From: DASVFB01 sp963766345
Lineage (GTDB): Bacteria > Actinomycetota > Thermoleophilia > Gaiellales > Gaiellaceae
NCBI GenBank assembly: GCA_963766345.1
Contig: CAVXZL010000012.1
Location: 124,001-188,000 of the forward strand
Length of the DNA stretch: 64,000 nucleotides
Direction: 5' to 3'
Part shown: positions 57,732-64,000 of the stretch, in pieces
Numbering within the stretch: the stretch's first letter is position 1
Layout of the letters: every line of letters starts with the position of its first letter
Translations under genes and position numbers: made by a program
Notes under the pieces: generated by a model
The model's database searches: none
What the model was told of the DNA's origin: nothing
The model's input: only the letters and a program-made list of their open reading frames with translations

Positions 57732-58133
57732 TTAAACGGCGTACTCTCCCGCGTCGTCCCAGTGCACGATCAGCGCCCAGAGGACCATCACCGTGAGGAA
57801 GAGCACGGTGAGTGCCCAGAGCGGGTACTGCGAGCTGCCGACGAAGCCGAGCTGCTCGAAGAACGTGAGGCTGCCGACGATGATCGCGAACCAGCGCGCC
57901 CAGCTCGCGCGGCTGAGCAGCCCGAAGCCGGCGAGGCCGACGATGATCCCCCAGAGGAGCGTGATCCAGCCCCAGGTCGTGAGGTCGAAGACCACGATCT
58001 GGTTCGGTGTCACCGCGTAGTACTCGCCGCGGATGATCGCGATGAGCCCCTGGAAGAAGTCGATGCCTCCGATGATCGCCATCAGGCAGCCGGCGAAGCC
58101 GATCCATCCCGTCCATTGAGTGTTCCTTGCCAT
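57732..58133 (-). CDS. DUF7144 family membrane protein, copy B
   Basis: A 133-residue four-helix protein: WTGWIGFAGCLMAIIGGIDFFQGLIAI, then VTPNQIVVFDLTTWGWITLLWGIIVGLAGFGLL, then RWFAIIVGSLTFFEQLGFV and WALTVLFLTVMVLWALIV. It shares the helix order and the polar loop ending in TTWGWI/WGLWD with the protein at 43624. AGGGGG stands before the ATG at 58133. The longer frame from 58175 adds a polar leader that is not typical. Confidence 0.75.
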   Translation of the reverse strand: MARNTQWTGWIGFAGCLMAIIGGIDFFQGLIAIIRGEYYAVTPNQIVVFDLTTWGWITLLWGIIVGLAGFGLLSRASWARWFAIIVGSLTFFEQLGFVGSSQYPLWALTVLFLTVMVLWALIVHWDDAGEYAV

Positions 58134-58208
58134 AACGCCCCCTTGCGCGTTTGCAGCGGTTGACCTTGTGCGCATTCGCGCGTTCGCGGGGATCTCCTGC
58201 CGCTTTTG

Positions 58209-59432
58209 CTAGCCGAGCAGCGCGCGGTCGAAGAGCCCGACGACGCGACGCCCATACGCGCGCGGGTGATCCTCGAGGCCCTTCGTGTGCTCGGCGTCGA
58301 CGTGCCACAGGACGCCGCTGCGTCCATCGATCCGCGCCCACACCGGCGCGATCGACGTCTCGGCGCTGTCGTTGCTCTGCACGAGCAGCAGAGGCCGCGG
58401 CGCGATCCGCGGCACGAGCTCGTCGAGCGGCGCCGCCGGCTTCGTATGCCGGATCAGGCGGACCGCGGTCGTCGTCACGGCCCAGTACGGGAGGCTGACC
58501 GCACCGTTGGCGCCGCTCAGGTGCGCGAAGTCGTCCAGCGTTCTCGCTTCCGCGCCGTCCGCGACGACCGCGGCGACGCGCGGATCGTCGGCGGCCGCGG
58601 TGATCGCAACCTCCGCACCGGTCGAGAGGCCGAGGACACCGACATTTCGTATGCCGCGCCGCTCGAGAAAGTCGATCGATGCTTCGACGTCGGCGGGCCA
58701 GTCCCAACCAAAGGCGTTCGAGCGTCCGCCGCTCGCGCCGCGTCCGCGCTCGTCGTACAGCAGCACGCCGTAGCCGTGGCGCGCGAGCAGCGTCGCGTGC
58801 AGCTTGAGGCCGTCGCGGTCGCCGCCGCCGCCGTGGACGAGCACGATCGCGGCGCCGTTACGTGAGGGCACGTACCACGCGGCGAGCCGCACGCCGTCGG
58901 ACGAGCGGAGCGTGACGTTCTCGTGCGGCACCGCAAAGGAACGCACGGCCACGCGCGGCTTGCCCGTGATCCAGAGGGCGGCGCCGATCGACAGGATGAC
59001 GAAGTAGCCGAGGAGAATCGTCGCGCCGAACGTCGAGACCCAGCGCACGACGCGGCGTCCGCCTGATACGCGCGGCTTGCTCCGCAGCGCGACGATCGCT
59101 GCGGCGAGCAGCGCGACACCGGCGGCGACGAGCGCGAAGCCGGGCGCCTGCTTCGCGGCGAGACCGTTCCAGCTCGCGTCGAGGATCGCCAGGACCGTGC
59201 CGACGAGGGACAGCGAGCCGGCGGTGAACGCGAGCGCCGCGCGCAGCGACGGCCGGAGAAAGCCATAACCGAACCCGATGACGGCGACGAGCGCGAGCGC
59301 AACCCACTGGCGCTGCTCGGCAAGACGGAGCGCGATCAACCCGGCGCCGGCCGCGGCGAGCCGCGCCTCGAGCGTGGGAAGCGCGATGCCGAGCCGGCTG
59401 GAGGCGGTGAGCGGAGGAGCGATCTCGGACAT
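58209..59432 (-). CDS. Membrane-anchored alpha/beta hydrolase
   Basis: A 407-residue protein. An N-terminal block of about five helices (residues about 15-165) is followed by an alpha/beta hydrolase domain: VLVHGGGGDRDG as the oxyanion loop, LLYDERGRGASGG, and GLSTGAEVAI (G-x-S-x-G nucleophile, Ser in LGLST). The last part, IAPRPLLLVQSNDS and HVDAEHTKGLEDHP, holds the Asp and His of the triad. Substrate is unknown; peptidase or esterase activity is possible. The ATG at 59432 is preferred over the upstream ATG at 59483 for its better fit to the helix start. Confidence 0.82.
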   Translation of the reverse strand: MSEIAPPLTASSRLGIALPTLEARLAAAGAGLIALRLAEQRQWVALALVAVIGFGYGFLRPSLRAALAFTAGSLSLVGTVLAILDASWNGLAAKQAPGFALVAAGVALLAAAIVALRSKPRVSGGRRVVRWVSTFGATILLGYFVILSIGAALWITGKPRVAVRSFAVPHENVTLRSSDGVRLAAWYVPSRNGAAIVLVHGGGGDRDGLKLHATLLARHGYGVLLYDERGRGASGGRSNAFGWDWPADVEASIDFLERRGIRNVGVLGLSTGAEVAITAAADDPRVAAVVADGAEARTLDDFAHLSGANGAVSLPYWAVTTTAVRLIRHTKPAAPLDELVPRIAPRPLLLVQSNDSAETSIAPVWARIDGRSGVLWHVDAEHTKGLEDHPRAYGRRVVGLFDRALLG

Positions 59433-59527
59433 GAAGGCACCTTCGCACCGCCGCCGAGAGACGGCCATCGAGGCAGCTGGCATCCCAGGGTGGTGCGAGC
59501 CGTACCGCGCAACGACAGAATGCAGCG

Positions 59528-59971
59528 ATGTTCCTCAACATCCTCGTCGGGCTCGATGCGTCCGCCTCCGCGCGTCGCGCGCTCGAGCACGCAGCCGATC
59601 TCGCGCGCGGCAGCAACGCGAAGCTGACGCTGATCACCGTCGCGCCGCCGACGTCGACGTACGTGACGCTCGCCGGCGTGAGCGTCGACACGATGACCGC
59701 CGAGCTCGACAAGTGGGCGAACGACGTCCTCCAGGAGGCGCTGCGCGCGCTTCCGGAGGACGTGATCGCGCACACCGTGCAGGCGCGCGGCCAGCCCGGC
59801 CCCGAGATCCTCGAGGAGCTGAACCGCGGCGGTTACGACCTGATCGTGCTCGGCTCACGCGGGCGCGGCCGCGCGCAGGAGGGCCTGCTCGGCAGCGTGA
59901 ACGGCTACATCCATTTCCACGCGAAGGTGCCGCTCCTGTCCGTGCCGCCGGAGGAGGGCGACGAGGACTAG
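59528..59971 (+). CDS. Universal stress protein
   Basis: A 147-residue UspA-fold protein: ILVGLDASASARRALEHAADLARGSNAKLTLITVAPP at the N-terminus and the ATP-binding pattern G-x2-G-x9-G-S in GSRGRGRAQEGLLGSV, so ATP binding is likely. It starts at ATG 59528. Its stop overlaps the convergent MFS gene stop by 4 nt. Role: general stress, partner unknown. Confidence 0.92.
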   Translation: MFLNILVGLDASASARRALEHAADLARGSNAKLTLITVAPPTSTYVTLAGVSVDTMTAELDKWANDVLQEALRALPEDVIAHTVQARGQPGPEILEELNRGGYDLIVLGSRGRGRAQEGLLGSVNGYIHFHAKVPLLSVPPEEGDED

Positions 59972-61554
59972 GGCGAGGCCGCGCCCGCGCGCTCGGTCGG
60001 AACGCCCGGCGGCGGGATCGCGTCGGCGGCGGACTCGAGCCGCGTCTTCTCCCGCAGCGGCACCTCGCGCAGTAGCCACGTCAACCCGAACGCGAGCAGC
60101 GAGATTCCGGCCGCCATGAGGAACACCGGGCGCAGCGACGACGCGAACGCCTCGACGTACGGCACGTGCACGGCCGGCGGCAGCTCCTTCACGACGCCCG
60201 GGTTCGCCTCCTTCGGGATGTGCACGCCGCGCGGCAGCCGCGACGCGAGCTCGTGCGCGAGCCGGTTCGCGAAGATCGCGCCGAAGACCGAGACGCCGAT
60301 CGAGCCACCGATCTGGCGGAAGAGCGTCGAGCCCGAGGTCGCGACCCCCATGTTGCGGAAGTCGACCGAGTTCTGCGCGGCGAGCACGAGCACCTGCATC
60401 GTCATCCCGAGTCCCAGTCCGAGGATCAGCATGAACACCGCGGCGTGCCACGTCGGCGTGTCGACGACGAGCAGCGAGAGCAGCAGCATGCCGACCGCCA
60501 TGATCGCCGTGCCCGCGATCGGGAACGGCCGGTAGCGCCCGAACTTCGAGATCAGGTTGCCGCTGAGAATCGAGGTCACGAGGACGCCGGCCATCAGCGG
60601 CACGAGCAGCAGCCCCGACTGGGTCGGAGTGTGGCCCTTGACGATCTGCAGGTAGAGCGGCAGGTACGTGACGGCGCCGAAGAGCGCGAAGCCGACGATG
60701 AAGCCGATCGCGGAGGTCACGCTGAACACGCGGTTGCGGAAGAGCTCGAGCGGCAGGATCGGCTCCGCCGCGCGCGCCTCCACGAACGGGAAGAGCACGA
60801 GCAGGACGACCCCGACGACCCCGAGCGCCACGATCTGCGCCGAGCCCCACGCGTAGGTCGTCCCGCCGAGGCTCGTGAACAGCACGAGCGCCGAGAGCCC
60901 GGCGGCGAGCACCGCCGCGCCCAGGTAGTCGATGGAGTGGCGCACCGTCACCGTTCGCGTCCGGAACGTCAGCCCGATCACGACAAACGCGAGGATCCCG
61001 ACCGGCAGGTTGATGTAGAAGATCCAGCGCCACGACAGGCTGTCGACGAAGAAGCCGCCGAGCAGTGGTCCGACGACCGTCGCGAGACCGAACACCGCGC
61101 CGAAGTAGCCCTGGTAGCGCCCGCGCTCGCGAGGCGGGATGAGGTCGCCGACGACTGCGATCGTCGTGACGATCAGACCACCGCCGCCGATGCCCTGCAG
61201 CGCGCGGAAGGCGATCAGCTCACCCATGTTCTGCGCGATCCCGCAGAGCGCCGACCCTACGAGGAAGATCACGATCGCGAACTGCAGCAGGCGCTTGCGT
61301 CCATAGAGGTCGCCGAGCTTGCCGTAGAGCGGCCCGACGACCGTCGACGCCAGCAGGTACGCCGTCACGACCCACGACAGGTGCTGGATGCCGCCGAGGT
61401 CGCCGACGATCGTCGGCAGCGCGGTCGCGACGATCGTCTGGTCGAGCGCCGCGAGCAGCAGCACGAGCAGCAGCGCGCTGAAGATCAGGCGCACGCGCGG
61501 GGCAGGTTCTGTGGGCATGCGTTGGGTCGGCATGGGTTGGGTCGGCATGGTCAT
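59968..61554 (-). CDS. MFS multidrug exporter, DHA2 family
   Basis: A 528-residue transporter with 14 helices. LLLAALDQTIVATALPTIVGDLGG is the classic helix-1 block, GKLGDLYGRKRLL motif A, and GAVFGLATVVGPLLGGFFVD motif C. The N-terminus MTMPTQPMPTQRMPTEP comes from a roughly 15-nt tandem repeat at 61510-61554, giving several possible ATG starts. The first ATG overlaps the stop of the second MFS gene (ATGA). It lies in a three-gene unit led by a TetR regulator. Confidence 0.9.
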   Translation of the reverse strand: MTMPTQPMPTQRMPTEPAPRVRLIFSALLLVLLLAALDQTIVATALPTIVGDLGGIQHLSWVVTAYLLASTVVGPLYGKLGDLYGRKRLLQFAIVIFLVGSALCGIAQNMGELIAFRALQGIGGGGLIVTTIAVVGDLIPPRERGRYQGYFGAVFGLATVVGPLLGGFFVDSLSWRWIFYINLPVGILAFVVIGLTFRTRTVTVRHSIDYLGAAVLAAGLSALVLFTSLGGTTYAWGSAQIVALGVVGVVLLVLFPFVEARAAEPILPLELFRNRVFSVTSAIGFIVGFALFGAVTYLPLYLQIVKGHTPTQSGLLLVPLMAGVLVTSILSGNLISKFGRYRPFPIAGTAIMAVGMLLLSLLVVDTPTWHAAVFMLILGLGLGMTMQVLVLAAQNSVDFRNMGVATSGSTLFRQIGGSIGVSVFGAIFANRLAHELASRLPRGVHIPKEANPGVVKELPPAVHVPYVEAFASSLRPVFLMAAGISLLAFGLTWLLREVPLREKTRLESAADAIPPPGVPTERAGAASP

Positions 61555-62967
61555 GCCGCCTCCAGGAACCGCTGTTCACGGGTGGCCGCAACCGGAGACG
61601 GAATGCGCAGCGCGACGAGGAACGCGGCCCCGAGCGCGACGGCGCACGAGGCGAACGCGATCGTGAAGCCGCGCTCCGTCGGCAAGCCGGTGGACGCCAG
61701 CGTCGCGGTCACGATGCCGGCCGAGACCTGGCTCCCGATGGCGCCGCCGATCGTGCGGACGATGGTGTTCATCCCTGTTGCGACTCCGGTCTGGGTCACG
61801 TCCACGGACTCGACGATCAGGTTCGCCATCGACGCGAATGCGAAGCCGATCCCGACGCCCATCACGAGCATCGCGAGGTAGATCTGCCAGCCGTGCGCAT
61901 GCGCGAACGCGAGGATCACGAACGCGAGGCACGACACGAGCGCGCCGACGAGCAGCGGCACCTTCGAGCCGACGGTGCTCGACAGCCGGCCCGAGATCGG
62001 CCCCGCGACGAGCATGCCGAAGGTCGCCGGGAGCATGAACAGGCCGGCCTCGGTGACGGAGGCGCCGAAGCCGAACCCGGTCGACGTCGGCAACTCCACG
62101 AACTGTGGCACGAGCACGAACGACGCGAACATCCCGTAGCCGAACACGAACGCCGCCAGATTGGTCTTCCACACCGGCGGCATTCGCATCATGCGCATGT
62201 CGACGAGCGGCACCTTCGTGCGCCACTCCACGCGCACCCAGATGACGAGCAGCACCGCCGCGGCGACGAGCAGGCCGATCGTGCGCGCCGAAGTCCAACC
62301 CCAGTTCGAGCCCTCGCTGACGGCAACGAGCAGGGCAATGAGCCAGCCTGCGAGCAGGATCGCTCCGGGTATGTCGACGCGTCCCGCCGTCTTGATCGGC
62401 GACTCGGGAACGAAGAAGACGGTCCCGAGCGTCGCCACGACGACCGCGATCAGCGGGAACCAGAAGAGCCAGTGATACGAGAAGTGCTCGATGATCGGCC
62501 CCGCGAGCACGATTCCGAGGCCGCCGCCGATGCCCATGATCGCGGAGATCAGCGCGATGCCGTGCGGCACGCGCTCCCTCGGGAACTCGTCGCGGATGAT
62601 CGCGAACGCGAGCGGGAACACCGCGCCCCCGGCGCCCTGGATCACGCGAGCGACGACCATCACGCCGATCGACGTCGCGAGCCCGGCGAGCGCAGTGCCG
62701 AGCGCGAGGATCACGAGCACGGTGACGAGCGCGCGCTTCTTGCCGAACATGTCGCCGAGGCGTCCGGCGATCGGCGTCACGACGGAGGCGCTGAGCAGGT
62801 AGGCGGTGAGGATCCACGCCGCGCCGGTCGTCGTCGTGTCGAGGTCGTGCTGGATCGTCGAGCAGCGCGGGAGCGACGAGCGACTGGAGGAGCGCGTAGG
62901 CGACCGCCGCCATCGCGAGCAGCGCGAACGTGACGTTGTAGTGCTGGCGATGAACGGCGTCGCTCAC
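61551..62967 (-). CDS. MFS exporter, DHA2-like (frameshifted near 62862)
   Basis: A protein of about 471 residues when corrected. The N-terminal frame begins (GTG)SDAVHRQHYNVTFALLAMAAVAYALLQSLVAP; then one extra base near 62862 shifts the frame. Removing it gives STIQHDLDTTTTGAAWILTAYLLSASVVTPIAGRLGDMFGKKRALV, which joins the frame open at 61551-62780. The resulting protein has complete motif A and IMGIGGGLGIVLAGPI (motif C). Start and stop both overlap neighbours by 4 nt (GTGA, ATGA), so the gene was in frame until recently or the sequence has an error. Confidence 0.85.
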
Positions 62968-63614
62968 CCGGCGCTCCTCACCCGCTTGGCTCCGACGCGC
63001 TTGAGCTGCGCGTCGGTCAGCGGCGGCGTCACGAGCGGCGTGGCGCTCGAAGCACGCAGGCCGTCGAGCATGAAGCCGAGCTGACGGCGCCAGAGCTCCG
63101 GCGCGACGTCTCCGGCGAGCTCGATCACGCGGTCGCTCCCCCAGAAGAGCAGCGCGATGTCCTGCGGCATGAAGTCGTCTCGGAGCTCGCCGTGCTCCTT
63201 CGCGCGCGCCACGAGTTGCGCGACGAGGGGACGCAGCCTCTTGCGCATCTCCTGCGCGCGCGTGCGGCCGTGCGCGTTCGTCTCCACGACGTCCTTCAGC
63301 CCGCGGTTGCGGCCGTGCAGGACGAGCGCGTCTTCGACGAAGCGCGTGAAGCCGTGCCAGGCGTCGGGCTCTTCGAGCGACGCCTCGGCGAGCGCGACGA
63401 GTTCCTCGAACGACTCCGCGAGAACCGCGTCGACGAGATCGGCCCGCGTGGGGAAATGCCGGTACAGCGTCCCGACGCCGACGCCGGCGTGACGTGCGAC
63501 CTCGCGTGTCGGAACGTCGACGCCGTACGCGGCGAAGAGCTCGCGCGCGGACGCCACGAGGCGCGCGCGGTTCCGCTTCGCGTCACTCCTCGCAGACTCG
63601 GTCGGGACGGCCAC
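62964..63614 (-). CDS. TetR-family transcriptional regulator
   Basis: A 216-residue regulator. The N-terminal helix-turn-helix is RARLVASARELFAAYGVDVPTREVARHAGVGVGTLYRHFPTRADLVDAVL. The C-terminal ligand domain is helical (WHGFTRFVEDALVLHG, DFMPQDIALLFWGSDRVIELAG). It is the first gene of the unit with two exporters, so ligand-released repression of these pumps is the likely role. The GTG at 63614 lies 12 nt from the inverted repeat at 63627-63656. Confidence 0.9.
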   Translation of the reverse strand: MAVPTESARSDAKRNRARLVASARELFAAYGVDVPTREVARHAGVGVGTLYRHFPTRADLVDAVLAESFEELVALAEASLEEPDAWHGFTRFVEDALVLHGRNRGLKDVVETNAHGRTRAQEMRKRLRPLVAQLVARAKEHGELRDDFMPQDIALLFWGSDRVIELAGDVAPELWRRQLGFMLDGLRASSATPLVTPPLTDAQLKRVGAKRVRSAG

Positions 63615-63626
63615 CCGGCGAGGGTA

Positions 63627-63656
63627 GCAAAAACGGAACTACTGATCCGTTTTTGC
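63627..63656. promoter_or_regulatory. Inverted repeat upstream of tetR, probable TetR operator
   Basis: Arms GCAAAAACGGA and TCCGTTTTTGC are separated by an 8-nt spacer (ACTACTGA). It sits in the 44-nt gap before the TetR start. A-rich arms in this GC-rich region stand out. It could also act as a terminator for the gene at 63659. Confidence 0.6.
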
Positions 63657-63658
63657 CG

Positions 63659-64000
63659 CTACGACGTGGTGACCGGGTACGTCTTCTGGAGCGCCTGGTC
63701 GATCGCCGAGAGGTTCGCTGTGCGGTTCGGCCCGGTCGTGACGAGGATCAGCGGTCCGTACTTCTCCGAGGAGCTGTTCGGCAAGGCCGTCTGGACCTTC
63801 GCGAACGCGGCGTCGACGGACTGCTTGCTGTCGTACTGGAAGACCATCGCCGTGTCAGGCGACGTCTCTTTGCCCATGCAGTCGCTCGCGACGAAGAACG
63901 CACGCGAATTCTGGAACCCGGAGCCGCTGCTGAGGTTCTGCGGGACCTGGGTGTTCGCGTCGCCGCACACCTCGAGCCCTGCATCCTTGAGCGTCGTGTG
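63659..64000 (-). CDS. C-terminal part of an unknown protein, cut by window edge
   Basis: At least 113 residues, continuing beyond the window. The visible part reads ...TLKDAGLEVCGDANTQVPQNL, then SRAFFVASDCMGKETSPDTAMVFQYDSKQSVDAAFAKVQTALP, ending ...YGPLILVTTGPNRTANLSAIDQALQKTYPVTTS. Two cysteines and frequent Ser, Thr and Asn suggest an exported or lipoprotein domain. The frame is open to the last base of the window, so the start is outside. No family recognised. Confidence 0.65.
   Translation of the reverse strand, partial: HTTLKDAGLEVCGDANTQVPQNLSSGSGFQNSRAFFVASDCMGKETSPDTAMVFQYDSKQSVDAAFAKVQTALPNSSSEKYGPLILVTTGPNRTANLSAIDQALQKTYPVTTS

Noticed and set aside
1..64000. tRNA, rRNA, CRISPR arrays, insertion sequences, integrases, replication origin
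   Set aside because: I looked for cloverleaf-like blocks, regular direct repeats, transposase motifs and terminal inverted repeats and found none I could support.

Overview
This is a GC-rich chromosomal window with about 60 densely packed genes, many joined by ATGA, GTGA or TGATG stop/start overlaps, and many GTG or TTG starts. The gene set suggests an aerobic actinobacterium, most likely of the Thermoleophilia type (Gaiellales or Solirubrobacterales relatives, often known from soil metagenomes): a MalT-like LuxR regulator, SHOCT/DUF6325 pairs, DUF7144 proteins, cytochrome bd with GH15 and GMC enzymes, and Mop-domain regulators. That placement is inference, because there is no rRNA, tRNA or ribosomal protein gene here. 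I see no insertion sequence, prophage, CRISPR array or integrase, and no gene-free stretch over 300 bases.

Layout. 0.1-3.4 kb: small membrane proteins, a PNPOx-fold protein, an AI-2E exporter and the first SHOCT + DUF6325 pair. 3.4-6.0 kb: a broken MalT-like LuxR regulator. 6.4-12.5 kb: a minus-strand operon of class II amidotransferase, radical-SAM sulfatase maturase, MFS transporter and sulfatase. 12.6-14.7 kb: a YrhK-like protein and glutamate decarboxylase. 14.8-27.8 kb: a long minus-strand block of sugar oxidation and respiration (aldose epimerase, NDH-2, G6PDH, GH15, GMC oxidoreductase, CydABDC). 27.8-30.7 kb: membrane proteins and a ferritin-like protein. 30.7-33.6 kb: a molybdate regulator and modABC. 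33.5-36.3 kb: flippase-like, lipoprotein and membrane genes. 36.5-38.6 kb: second SHOCT + DUF6325 pair, a K+ channel-like protein and a fluoride riboswitch with fluC. 38.6-45 kb: GAP-family protein, second flippase-like protein, SCP2 protein with a glycogen debranching-type enzyme, and small membrane proteins. 45-49 kb: a PAS-LuxR regulator, an MFS exporter and a PLD-family enzyme. 49-53.3 kb: an envelope-type operon (beta-lactamase fold, holin-like/phosphatase fusion, YdcF-like, GT2). 53.4-59.9 kb: HdeD, a P-type ATPase, argF, a hydrolase and a universal stress protein. 60-64 kb: two DHA2 exporters under a TetR regulator.

How the genes work together. The central block can be read as one route from an oligosaccharide (GH15) through glucose oxidation (GMC, G6PDH) to NADH/quinone (NDH-2) and oxygen (cytochrome bd). 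The sulfatase operon carries its own formylglycine-forming enzyme and a transporter. Many of the other genes look like envelope and stress functions.

The most notable unexplained signal is a 17-bp interrupted palindrome, TCAYCC-N5-GGRTGA, found at ten places (five exact, five with one mismatch). All ten are in intergenic DNA upstream of otherwise unrelated genes. A second theme is that at least five genes carry single-base frameshifts while their protein similarity continues in another frame, which points to assembly or consensus errors rather than true decay.
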